In this document: positions 1-7,589 of the stretch, in pieces | How the letters are laid out: each line of letters begins with the position of its first letter | Position numbering within the stretch: the first letter of the stretch is position 1 | Origin: Moorena sp. SIOASIH | Lineage (GTDB): Bacteria; Cyanobacteriota; Cyanobacteriia; Cyanobacteriales; Coleofasciculaceae | Assembly (NCBI RefSeq): GCF_010671925.1 | Contig: NZ_JAAHIH010000008.1 | Location: 62,001-126,000, forward strand | Length of the DNA: 64,000 bases | Reading direction: 5' to 3' | Notes under the pieces: generated by a model | Database searches by the model: none | Told to the model about the DNA's origin: nothing | The model's input: the letters and a program-made list of their open reading frames with translations, nothing else | Translations under genes and position numbers: made by a program

Positions 1-80
1 GGTGTCATCCCAATTTGGCAGTTACTGTAGCGCTGGATTAAGGCTTGGTCTTTTTCGGTTAGAGGACGGGGCTTTTTCAT
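1..80 (-). CDS. 5' end of an unidentified gene, cut by the window edge
   Basis: Only the first 26 codons are inside the window. The reading begins MKKPRPLTEKDQALIQRYSN on the minus strand. An AGGAGG ribosome binding site sits four bases before the ATG, which makes the start convincing. The ATG overlaps the stop codon of the upstream small ORF (77-448) in an ATGA arrangement, so the two are probably co-translated. The short charged N-terminus recalls small cyanobacterial helix-turn-helix proteins, but too little is visible to name it. Confidence 0.6.
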   Translation of the reverse strand, partial: MKKPRPLTEKDQALIQRYSNCQIGMT

Positions 81-448
81 AAAGCCTCCTCGACCGCTAG
101 AGTTTCTAAGTCTTGTTCCCAGGCTAGTACGGTTATGGCTGGTGAAGTCCAAAAATATAGCGCTAGCCAAATTAGATGGCAAATCCGCCACTGACAGCGA
201 TGTTGGGTATAGGGATAGAAGGGAGGGATGACTATAACCCAGTCCATAGTCAGTGTGGAACAGGCTTCTAGCCTGTTTGTGGCACACAGGCTAGAAGCCT
301 GTTCCACAGAAGCCTGTTCCACAGAAGCCTGTTCCACAGAAGCCTGTTCCACAGAAGCCTGTTCCACAGAAGCCTGTTCCACAGAAGCCTGTGCCACCGT
401 TTGTTGGTAGGGGTGACCCTCACCATCAGGGTGAAATGGTTTTAGCAT
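77..448 (-). CDS. Small hypothetical protein with an in-frame pentapeptide repeat (VEQAS)n
   Basis: This 123-residue ORF has a good AAGGAG site about nine bases before its ATG and ends in an ATGA overlap with the next gene. Both features argue that it is translated. The N-terminus (MLKPFHPDGEGHPYQQ) and C-terminus (a Trp-rich hydrophobic stretch ending in EDLETLAVEEAL-like acidic residues) look like ordinary protein. The middle is about seven copies of the 15-bp unit AGAAGCCTGTTCCAC, read as VEQAS, plus a hairpin repeat read as SSLCATNRLEACST. I infer that a dispersed repeat entered a short gene and expanded without breaking the frame. I do not recognise the family. It could also be a non-functional relic. 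Confidence 0.45.
   Translation of the reverse strand: MLKPFHPDGEGHPYQQTVAQASVEQASVEQASVEQASVEQASVEQASVEQASSLCATNRLEACSTLTMDWVIVIPPFYPYTQHRCQWRICHLIWLALYFWTSPAITVLAWEQDLETLAVEEAL
255..397. repeat. 22-bp inverted repeat followed by seven 15-bp tandem units
   Basis: GTGGAACAGGCTTCTAGCCT at 255 pairs perfectly, over 22 bases in all (255-276), with 286-307 across a 9-base loop. The right arm runs straight into seven head-to-tail copies of AGAAGCCTGTTCCAC (293-397), the last with one change. The 15-bp period keeps the overlapping minus-strand ORF open. The tandem unit is clearly the tail of the hairpin arm, so the array arose by expansion of one arm. Confidence 0.9.
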
Positions 449-1108
449 AGGATGTATCTCCTTGTGTTAATGGAGGAGCCAGAAGCCAGCGTTTGCCATG
501 GAAACTTTGCGCTGGCTTCTTCCTATCTCCTTATCTCCTTATTTTCAGAATAACACAAAACACTGAAATAGTGCAAAAATGTTAAAAAACTTAAAAAACT
601 AATTTGGGAGGAACGTCAATTGCTTTCCGACCATTCAAAATTATCAATTCAAAATTAAAAAATACCCCCGAAATGAATTCAGGGGCTTGTATCCGTGTCT
701 TGATGCAGTCGCTCATGGGGGAAACCACGGCAGTCGCTCATGGGGAGGGGCTGTGTGCGGAACCTGCGTCCGCACCTTGTAAGCCCCGTGGGAACCCCCA
801 AGACCGCGCTGCCTCCCCAAGACCGCGCTGCATCGCTTGTCAACAATTCAAAATTATAAGGCTAGTAATTTTGTAAGCTGTCAGCCGTCAGCCTTCAGCC
901 TTCAGCTTAAAATAAACCTAGAACGAGATAATTTAATAATTCCAGATTCATGAGAATTGAGAGTCTGGGGAAAATTCTATGACTCGTGGCACAGACTTCG
1001 ATACTGATAGCTGATACGCTACACGCTGATAGCTGATAGCTTACGTAATTTTGAATTTTTAAGTTGGCATTTTGAATTAAATTTTGAATAAAAAAAATAA
1101 CCTTTCCC
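449..1108. repeat. Gene-free spacer carrying a GTCTTGATGCAG...GCTGCATCGC element
   Basis: No convincing gene is seen. The clear item is 697-838: a repeat starting GTCTTGATGCAGTCGCTCAT and ending GACCGCGCTGCATCGC, with internally duplicated TCGCTCATGGGG and CCCCAAGACCGCGCTG modules. The same family recurs at 14624, 14763, 24498, 33377 and 39998. Around 1008-1045 there are GCTGATAGCTGATAGC heptamer-type repeats. Plus-strand reading frames here are produced by the repeats. Confidence 0.7.
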
Positions 1109-3205
1109 TTAATTAACAGACCATGGATCACTAATCTCAGCATTAAGAGACCATGGATCACTAATCTCAGGGATTTCCATAGCTTGTCGTCTGTGTTGCT
1201 GCTGTTGAATCCGATCGAGAGTACCAGTGGGAATAGAAGCAATCAGCTGACGAGTATAATCCTGCTGCGGCTCTCGATAAATACTGTCAGCGGGACCAAT
1301 TTCTTCAATTTTGCCCTGGTTCATTACCATAATGCGATCGCTCATGAATTTAACTACACTCAAGTCATGGGAAATGAAGATATAGGTTAAGCCGAAATCC
1401 TTCTGCAATTGTTTCAGCAAATTCAGGACTTGTGCCTGTACGGAAACATCTAGAGCAGAAACGGATTCATCACAAATGATAAACTTAGGATTAAGAGCTA
1501 GTGCCCTAGCAATACAGACCCGCTGGCGCTGACCTCCAGAAAATTCGTGAGGATAGCGATTGATCCAGTCAGGATTTAAATCCACTCGCTCCAACAACTC
1601 AGCCACGCGATCGCGTTTTGCCTTACTATTACCCCCAACATCATGAATCAATAGGGGTTCCATCACTGCTTCCCCAATCTTCAGTCGTGGGTCGAGGGAA
1701 CTAAAGGGATTCTGAAACACAATTTGCATTTCACGGCGTAGTTGCCGTAAACCCATACCCTTGATCGTGGTAATCTCTTTACCATCAAAGTGTACTTCTC
1801 CACTCATTGGTTCAATCAAGCGCAGCAATGTTCGTGCTAAGGTAGATTTGCCACAACCGGATTCTCCCACTAAGCCCAAGGTTTCACTGGGATAAACATC
1901 AAAGGATACTCCATTGACTGCCATCAGATAGCGTTTCGTCCCGCCAAATATGCCTCGAATGGGAAAGCCTACCTGTAAGTTACGGACCGAAACTAACGGT
2001 GGTTTGCTTGTTAGCGTAGCGTGGCCTTTTGGCCAAGGTTGGGAGGTTGAAGGTTGGGAGGTTGAAGGTTGGGAGGTTGAAGGTTGGGAGGTTGGAGGTT
2101 GGGAGGTTGAAGGTTGTGTGGTTGAAGGTTGTTCGCCTTTAGCGTTCCCGTAGGGTAGGTTATCTGGGGAAGTTTGAAGCTGGAACCGGTCAAAATTCAA
2201 CCCTTTTGATTTTTCTCGGATCACCTCTTCCCCACTAGCAGTAGTTACCACCTCCATGAAGTCAGAAACAGTTGGTAGGTATGTTAGAGTTTGGTCGAGA
2301 GTTGGGCGACAGGCTAATAATCCCTTGGTGTAGGGATGGTTTGGTTCAGAGAAAATTTTCCAGACATCACCCCTTTCCACAATTTTGCCTTGGTACATCA
2401 CCGCTACGCTGTCAGCAATTTCCGCAATCACGCCTAAGTCGTGGGTAATAAAAATCATGGACATCCCTCGGGTATCCCGTAACTCCCTTAGCAAATCCAG
2501 AATGGTTGCCTGTACGGTAACATCGAGAGCAGTAGTGGGTTCATCAGCAATCAACACATCAGGGTTACAAGAAATTGCGATCGCAATCATTACCCGCTGC
2601 AATTGACCACCAGACAGTTCATGGGGATAGCGCTTTAATATTTCCCGTTTTTGCTGGTTAATGTGGCGATTAATTACCCGTTCCCCTGGTATAGCTTGAC
2701 CAGGGTTCTCCCGACGGAATTCCTCTAGAAAACTTTCCCTCAATTGTTGATCGCTAGGGAGTAGCTTCACCTCTTGAAGACGAGCCATGGCTTGACGCCT
2801 TGCTTCTTTTAGGGAAACATCCTGGTGTTGCAGAATTGCTTCTGTCAGTTGAAACCCACAGGTATAAACTGGGTTAAGGGAAGTCATGGGTTCTTGGAAA
2901 ATCATTGAGATTTGACCACCCCGGTAGGACTGCTTTTGATCAGGACTCAGCCCTAGTAAATCCACTCCTGTTTCCCGAGCTGAGGGTCGGAAGTAAATCT
3001 CGCCATTGGTAACTTTACCAGGATAGGGTACCAAACCCATGATGGCCAAAGAGGTGACTGATTTCCCAGAGCCTGACTCCCCCACAATCCCTAGGGTTTG
3101 TCCTCGACGCAGTTGAAAGTCAATGCTGTCAACGGCTGTGACCTGTTTTACATCGGTTTGGAATTGGACTTTCAGATTACGGACGTCAAGAACAGTGTCA
3201 GTCAT
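1109..3205 (-). CDS. Peptide/nickel-type ABC transporter, fused double ATPase
   Basis: The protein (698 residues from ATG 3205; a TTG three codons upstream is possible) carries two complete ABC ATPase domains, like DppD fused to DppF or YejF. It would power uptake of oligopeptides or similar solutes through a partner permease, which is not in this window. Domain 1 has Walker A GESGSGKS, signature LSGGQ and Walker B LIADEP. Domain 2 has Walker A GESGCGKS, signature FSGGQ and a slightly unusual Walker B IICDES, with Ser where Pro is usual. Both have the C-terminal oligopeptide/dipeptide transporter extension. The linker is expanded by a pentapeptide repeat (QPSTS)n. The extreme C-terminus has a duplicated EISDPWS motif encoded by a 29-bp-spaced direct repeat. 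Confidence 0.93.
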   Translation of the reverse strand: MTDTVLDVRNLKVQFQTDVKQVTAVDSIDFQLRRGQTLGIVGESGSGKSVTSLAIMGLVPYPGKVTNGEIYFRPSARETGVDLLGLSPDQKQSYRGGQISMIFQEPMTSLNPVYTCGFQLTEAILQHQDVSLKEARRQAMARLQEVKLLPSDQQLRESFLEEFRRENPGQAIPGERVINRHINQQKREILKRYPHELSGGQLQRVMIAIAISCNPDVLIADEPTTALDVTVQATILDLLRELRDTRGMSMIFITHDLGVIAEIADSVAVMYQGKIVERGDVWKIFSEPNHPYTKGLLACRPTLDQTLTYLPTVSDFMEVVTTASGEEVIREKSKGLNFDRFQLQTSPDNLPYGNAKGEQPSTTQPSTSQPPTSQPSTSQPSTSQPSTSQPWPKGHATLTSKPPLVSVRNLQVGFPIRGIFGGTKRYLMAVNGVSFDVYPSETLGLVGESGCGKSTLARTLLRLIEPMSGEVHFDGKEITTIKGMGLRQLRREMQIVFQNPFSSLDPRLKIGEAVMEPLLIHDVGGNSKAKRDRVAELLERVDLNPDWINRYPHEFSGGQRQRVCIARALALNPKFIICDESVSALDVSVQAQVLNLLKQLQKDFGLTYIFISHDLSVVKFMSDRIMVMNQGKIEEIGPADSIYREPQQDYTRQLIASIPTGTLDRIQQQQHRRQAMEIPEISDPWSLNAEISDPWSVN
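2037..2126. repeat. Six in-frame 15-bp tandem units inside the ABC ATPase gene
   Basis: The unit GGTTGGGAGGTTGAA is repeated about six times and encodes QPSTS on the minus strand, between the two ATPase domains. It abuts a GCGTAGCGTGGCCTTTTGGC motif that also occurs in spacers near 28890 and 55870. The repeat is therefore a dispersed spacer element that sits inside a coding region. Confidence 0.9.
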
Positions 3206-3526
3206 GGCATTCAAGAGGATTAAGTTAAGAGAGTTAACTTAAATGATACAAAACTTGACTCTAGGGTTTACTCCCTACGTCAGCTGTCAGCTGTCAGCCG
3301 TCAGCTTAAGCGCTACGCGCACGCGTGCGCGTTCAGCTATCAGCTGTTTTCTATCTTCAATCAGATCGATCTGGCTGCTACCTGGGAAGTAAGCTATAAG
3401 CTATCAGCTGATAGCTTATAGCTTATCTCGAACTATTAAATTCTCCCTAAAGAGGTTTATTTTAAGCTGACCGCTGACCGCTGACGGCTGACCGCACCTC
3501 AAGTAGCGTGCGCGTAGCGCGTATGC
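3206..3526. repeat. Repeat-filled spacer (TCAGC heptamers, GCGCGTAGCGC palindromes)
   Basis: The spacer between the ABC gene and the first monooxygenase contains no gene. From about 3281 it is made of GTCAGCTGTCAGCCGTCAGC, GCTATAAGCTATCAGC and GACCGCTGACCGCTGAC runs. It ends with GCGTATGCTTAC, a diverged copy of the GCTGAATGCTTAC end that bounds the insertion at 9540-9720. Confidence 0.7.
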
Positions 3527-5107
3527 TTACCCTAATTGACCTTTGTTTCTGGCCAAATTCCTAGCAAAATAGAGCGGATTCATCAACCCCTTAACTACAG
3601 CCTTGAACCCATAAATCACACGACCTCTTAGACCAGCTTTGATAACGTGATTATTGAAGGGAATCACCGGTAACTTCTTGATCAGCTCTTGAGCCAAAGC
3701 TTTCTTTTGGCCTGGTCCTCGTAAACGAAACTGAGTACCTTGCGTCGGACCATATACGATGGTAAACCAGAGCTGAGGATGTAAGAAAAAGTATTTCCAC
3801 AAGGGCGGTTTGCACCCAATTAAATCAGCTAGCTCGTCGATGTAAATATGATAATCAAGCAAGCTTCTGATGCGAGCAGCATTATGTTCAAACTGTTCTA
3901 AATATTTGGCTTTATCTATAGATGCTACCTGCTCCATTTCCTCAGAAGCCGGAAGAGTTCGTTTACCAGTGCAAATCAAGGCAAAAAATCTGGCTTGCAT
4001 TTCCGTAAGAGGAAACTGACTGCCAATTGCCGGACGTGCCCAGCCAATCCAAGCGATTTTATCCCGATACTTGGCATGAAAGATATGTTTATAAAGACTC
4101 CGGGGGTCAGTTGTTCTCAAGTGCTCAGGTAGGAAAGACACATAGTTTTTGTAGCCGGTACAAAATACCACCGCATCCACGTTTTCAAGGGTTTCCCCAT
4201 CAGCGGCGATCAATGTCGAGCCACCATCTTTTACCTTCACTATTTCGCCGACCACTTGACAGCCATGATCCACAATTGCCTTGGGTAAGGAGATATTTTT
4301 AGTTCCGTAGGTCCCCCAGACCCCTTTTTTAGCCTTAACCTTTTGATTGAGCTCAACTATAGTATCATGAACTGGATCTTTCTTGCTCAACTCTAATCGG
4401 AAGATAAGTTGGCTCAAAGCATGTCCATAGTCTCTGGGTAGACCGTATACACCGCGATGGCTAGCAGTATCGGCAGCAAAGGGACCTCTCTTTCTAGGTA
4501 TTATCCACCCAGCTGAATTGCGAAGGCTCACCCAGCACTTGTTGGCGACACCAGATATTTCTAGGGCTATGTCTGAAGCTGACTCACCTCCGCCAACCAC
4601 TAATACGGTTTTGCCCACAAAGTTATTGGCATTACGATATTCCTTGGAATGGGAAAACTCGACTTCAGTTAATAAGTCTTTCCACTCTGGATAATTTGAG
4701 ATACTGTTGTTACCAATTGCCAATGCCACCCGTTTTGAGTGCAAAATCTCTCCAGATGCTAGTTTAATTTGCCACCCTTGATTGTCTTCGGGAGTGACTG
4801 CTACCACTTTGGAGTTGAAACGAATTTTCTCTAAAACACCAAAATGTTTGGCATAGCTCTTCCAATAGTCAACTGCTTCGTTCTTTGTCCAGAATTTGTG
4901 CTGATTTCCATCACCTATCCAGAAGTCAGAAAACATACTAAATGCGCAAGAGGTAGTCAGCACTAAACTGTCGTAGGCATTGGCATAAACTCCTCCCAGC
5001 TCCTCTGCTTGCTCTAAACAGAGCACCTCGCCCACACCTTGCTCCAGTAATTCTTTGGTAGTAACTATACCAGCTGGCCCTGCTCCAATCACGATGCAAT
5101 CTAACAT
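3527..5107 (-). CDS. Flavin-containing monooxygenase, copy 1
   Basis: The enzyme (526 residues) is a class B FAD/NADPH-dependent monooxygenase. It would oxygenate a nitrogen, sulfur or carbonyl group of a small molecule; the substrate is unknown. The FAD-binding motif GAGPAG lies near the N-terminus, the NADPH motif VVGGGESASD lies in the middle, and an FMO-like FSHSKEY segment lies between them. I place the start at ATG 5107, immediately before the Rossmann strand. A TTG start 22 codons upstream (MNGCLLPSN...) is in frame but adds sequence outside the family fold. It is followed on the same strand by an expanded spacer. A second copy at 7590 is nearly the same over its whole length. Confidence 0.9.
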   Translation of the reverse strand: MLDCIVIGAGPAGIVTTKELLEQGVGEVLCLEQAEELGGVYANAYDSLVLTTSCAFSMFSDFWIGDGNQHKFWTKNEAVDYWKSYAKHFGVLEKIRFNSKVVAVTPEDNQGWQIKLASGEILHSKRVALAIGNNSISNYPEWKDLLTEVEFSHSKEYRNANNFVGKTVLVVGGGESASDIALEISGVANKCWVSLRNSAGWIIPRKRGPFAADTASHRGVYGLPRDYGHALSQLIFRLELSKKDPVHDTIVELNQKVKAKKGVWGTYGTKNISLPKAIVDHGCQVVGEIVKVKDGGSTLIAADGETLENVDAVVFCTGYKNYVSFLPEHLRTTDPRSLYKHIFHAKYRDKIAWIGWARPAIGSQFPLTEMQARFFALICTGKRTLPASEEMEQVASIDKAKYLEQFEHNAARIRSLLDYHIYIDELADLIGCKPPLWKYFFLHPQLWFTIVYGPTQGTQFRLRGPGQKKALAQELIKKLPVIPFNNHVIKAGLRGRVIYGFKAVVKGLMNPLYFARNLARNKGQLG

Positions 5108-5173
5108 ACTATAGCAATTCTGATACTGCTCAGTACAAAGCTTAGCATTTGAAGGCAAAAGGCATCCATTCAA

Positions 5174-5386
5174 AAGGCAATATTTAAGATGATCTTAAGG
5201 GAATCATCCTCAACTAATACTGTACTTCATAACTGCGTTAAACGCTATATTTAACGGGTGCATCTCCTAAAAGTTGTTTGACTCGGTGGTGCGTTACGGG
5301 CAGCGAGCTAACTGTGGCTACCGATAAAATCCTCGGCTCCCCTAACGCACCCTACGCACAATTTTAAAATATGAGATCCACCCTAT
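5174..5386. repeat. Spacer duplicated almost exactly at 11588-11815
   Basis: This stretch lies between the methyltransferase stop and the monooxygenase start. It contains GGTGCGTTACGGG paired with CCCCTAACGCACC (a hairpin). From about 5198 it is almost identical, with one clear substitution, to the block before the second LCMT gene. It marks the edge of the large duplication. Confidence 0.85.
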
Positions 5387-6259
5387 TTAACTTCTGATGT
5401 CCGGAGTAAGCACAAACACAAATGAATCCGCGAGTATAGATTCGGCAACAGCAGGATTAATCCCCAACGGTTGCAAGCAAGTTAGTTGGTCTAATACATT
5501 GAGCATACTATACGCCTGAAGCTGAAACCCTTGCTGATTTACGAATTGTCTAACCTGATCAAAATTGTCAAAGATAGTATCTGTGTCTGAGGTGGCTGTC
5601 ATCCCTCTGACTGTCTGGCTCAATTTTTGCCAAGCTGGGCTATTTCTCCGTACCCTACTCAAATATTCTTTTGTGATTAAATCAGGGGTTATCCACACAC
5701 CACCATAAACCTGAAGCAACTCCCGGACATTAGCAAACAACCGCTGTTTTTGATTAAATGTCAGGTACAGCAGTAGTCCCTCGCATATTACAGTAATGGG
5801 CGTTCGGGAATCTAGATAATCTACATCGATAGGGAATTGGCTGGGTTGACTAGTGGCATCAATCCCAACAAAGTGCAAGTTTGAGCGTACGCCAACTAGC
5901 TGTTTCACCAGTTGCTGTTTGCGGCTTATCATCCTTGGCAAATCAGTCTCGATAAAAGTTGTAGAAGGCTCCCGAGACATTACCATGCCCCGTGGCACCA
6001 AGCCGGAGGCTAGTTCAAGGATTTGAGTTGTTTGAAATTGAGCCATCACTTGATTGATAGCTTTATACCGACCTTCAAATAAAACTGCTACTTCAAAGGA
6101 TTTATCGGATTGTTGTTTTTGTAACTGCTCTACGAAAGCTTGAGCATTAACCAATTGTGCCAATTCTTGGGAATAAGGAATATCGGTAAACTGTCTGGCA
6201 TAAGCCACTAGTAACGCTGTGGGGCTGATTTTGTCGAAGGAACTAGTTGGCACCTGCAT
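5387..6259 (-). CDS. LCMT/PPM-family SAM-dependent methyltransferase, copy 1
   Basis: The 290-residue protein belongs to the leucine carboxyl methyltransferase-like family (Pfam LCMT type), which O-methylates carboxylates or hydroxyls of proteins and natural products. The SAM-binding strand reads ILELASGLVPRG, followed by an acidic ETDLP and later TVICEGLLLYL, which is the family's characteristic strand. It starts at ATG 6259. A second copy at 11816 differs at only scattered residues, and a C-terminal fragment survives at 9318. Another, more typical family member lies in the peptide locus at 47742. The real substrate is unknown; the linked monooxygenase and EF-hand genes suggest a shared pathway. 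Confidence 0.85.
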   Translation of the reverse strand: MQVPTSSFDKISPTALLVAYARQFTDIPYSQELAQLVNAQAFVEQLQKQQSDKSFEVAVLFEGRYKAINQVMAQFQTTQILELASGLVPRGMVMSREPSTTFIETDLPRMISRKQQLVKQLVGVRSNLHFVGIDATSQPSQFPIDVDYLDSRTPITVICEGLLLYLTFNQKQRLFANVRELLQVYGGVWITPDLITKEYLSRVRRNSPAWQKLSQTVRGMTATSDTDTIFDNFDQVRQFVNQQGFQLQAYSMLNVLDQLTCLQPLGINPAVAESILADSFVFVLTPDIRS

Positions 6260-6321
6260 GATTATGAATTGGGAATTGGAAATTTAGGGAGTAGGGAAAA
6301 GGGGAAAATTGCTTTAGCAAA

Positions 6322-6377
6322 GGGAACAGGTAACAGGGAACAGGGAACAGGGAACAGGGAACAGGGAACAGGGAGTA
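6322..6377. repeat. Tandem GGGAACA heptamers
   Basis: About seven near-perfect units of GGGAACA precede the LCMT gene on the minus strand (upstream of EF-hand to LCMT transcription). The copy-2 equivalent (12748-12775) has only a short remnant, so the array expanded or contracted after the duplication. Confidence 0.8.
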
Positions 6378-6422
6378 GGGAGGTGCATCTCACTTACAAA
6401 AGTTAGATGAACGCAGTTCTAT

Positions 6423-6968
6423 CTAACCTTGACCAAAGATAAAATTACCAGGTGCTTCTGGATCTTCACTACGGAAGAATTGATCGAGCAGCTCGATATG
6501 TTTTTCTTTAGAAATGGAGTCATCATCCTTTAAATTGAGCCGTTTGAATACCTCGTTAGCATAATTTTCATCACGTCCGGCGCTTCGATACCATTGTCTG
6601 TATTCCTCCAAATCCAGTTGCTCATCCCCATTAGTATCAAATACGCTAAAGACGAAACCGGCGATGCCCTTTATTTCTGCTTCATAAGCGTCTTGGTCAT
6701 TAAGGATATTCTCGATATATGCCAGCCATTCCTCCAAAGATATCCTGTTGTCACGATTGGTGTCTGCAAACTTTTGCATACTATCCCAACGAGACATTAA
6801 CTTCGATTGAAAGGAATTGTAGTTGGGTGAGCCTGGTTCCCAGCTGCGAAGCTGAGAGTAGGTTTCTAGGAACCGCTCAAAATCCGCTTGCTCAATAAAA
6901 CCGTTATTGTCGGCGTCATACATTTCAAATAATCTTGGGAATTTCTGCTTCTGCAATTCAGTTAACAT
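6423..6968 (-). CDS. EF-hand calcium-binding protein, copy 1
   Basis: The 181-residue cytosolic protein resembles calerythrin-type four-EF-hand proteins. Three loops are canonical: DADNNGFIEQAD (18-29), DTNRDNRISLEE (69-80) and DTNGDEQLDLEE (111-122). The fourth, around 145-156, starts with Asn and is degenerate. A GGAGA site lies nine bases before ATG 6968. It is the first gene of a likely EF-hand-LCMT unit, with the monooxygenase downstream on the same strand. A role as a calcium sensor or buffer follows from the family; a link to the neighbouring enzymes is inference. The copy at 12828 retains all three canonical loops. Confidence 0.92.
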   Translation of the reverse strand: MLTELQKQKFPRLFEMYDADNNGFIEQADFERFLETYSQLRSWEPGSPNYNSFQSKLMSRWDSMQKFADTNRDNRISLEEWLAYIENILNDQDAYEAEIKGIAGFVFSVFDTNGDEQLDLEEYRQWYRSAGRDENYANEVFKRLNLKDDDSISKEKHIELLDQFFRSEDPEAPGNFIFGQG

Positions 6969-7589
6969 AATTAATTTCTCCAGCGATTACTAAATTCAAG
7001 TTTACAGTAGGATAATTAGTCGGAGTCAATTAAAGTTGACTATTTAGACAAGGGAACGTCGGAGCCTGGAACAGAAAGGGGTTGAGAAACGTTAAGTTTT
7101 TTGAACACAGTTATAGCGGTTTCTATCCTAATGAGGTACACAGGATTTTTTCCCTGTTCCCTGTTCCCTGTTGCCTCTTCTCTGTTCCCTGTTCCCTGTT
7201 CCCTAAAACCAAGGACTCTGTACCTCACCCAATTGAAAACCGCTATAAAAAACTTTATCTCCAAGTACTTAGGCCTTTGAAAATGAGTAGAGCACAGTTA
7301 ATACACCGTTGGTTACAGCAACAGCTCATGGTCAGGGTGAAAACAGCTAATCTAGCCTTGGTGGATATATCATAAACAATACTATTTGTAAATAATTTGT
7401 TCATAAGTTTTAATCAAAGTTCCAAAATCTTGCTGTGATTGGTATTTGGTAATTTGCATTTCTATACCAGAGGGAAAATTAAGGTTTGATAGTTGTGGGT
7501 AAAAGTTGCCGATAAGCTCTGCTGCGCTGTATGCGATCGCATCTACCAACTACATCTACTAACTATTGTGACCTACTGTTGACCACAGC
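6969..7589. other. Gene-free spacer with a MITE-like insertion
   Basis: The ends of this spacer match 13374-13690 upstream of the second EF-hand gene (for example TTAATACACCGTTGGTTACA at 7298 and in copy 2). The extra ~265 bp here contain the inverted-repeat element at 7112-7247. No gene is seen. Confidence 0.7.
7112..7247. mobile_element. MITE-like element with TATAGCGGTTT...GAGGTACA ends
   Basis: The left arm TATAGCGGTTTCTATCCTAA plus TGAGGTACA is matched, inverted, by TGTACCTCACCCAATTGAAA plus ACCGCTATA at the right. The interior is TTCCCTG heptamers. The ends begin and finish with TA, as expected for IS630/Tc1-mariner-type insertion at TA. A longer relative is at 24336-24651. The block is absent from the duplicated region upstream of the second EF-hand gene, which supports insertion after the duplication. 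Confidence 0.7.

Noticed and set aside
293..397. Regular 15-bp tandem units as a possible CRISPR array
   Set aside because: There are no spacers between units, and the units are the tail of a hairpin repeat. No cas gene is near.
604..876. 90-residue plus-strand frame
   Set aside because: Almost all of it is made of GTCTTGATGCAG-type repeats; it has no ribosome site or recognisable protein.
5108..5173. 22-residue N-terminal extension of the monooxygenase (TTG start), also at 9174-9239 in copy 2
   Set aside because: It is conserved between copies only because the DNA is recently duplicated. The FAD-binding fold starts right after the internal ATG, and the TTG has no better ribosome site.
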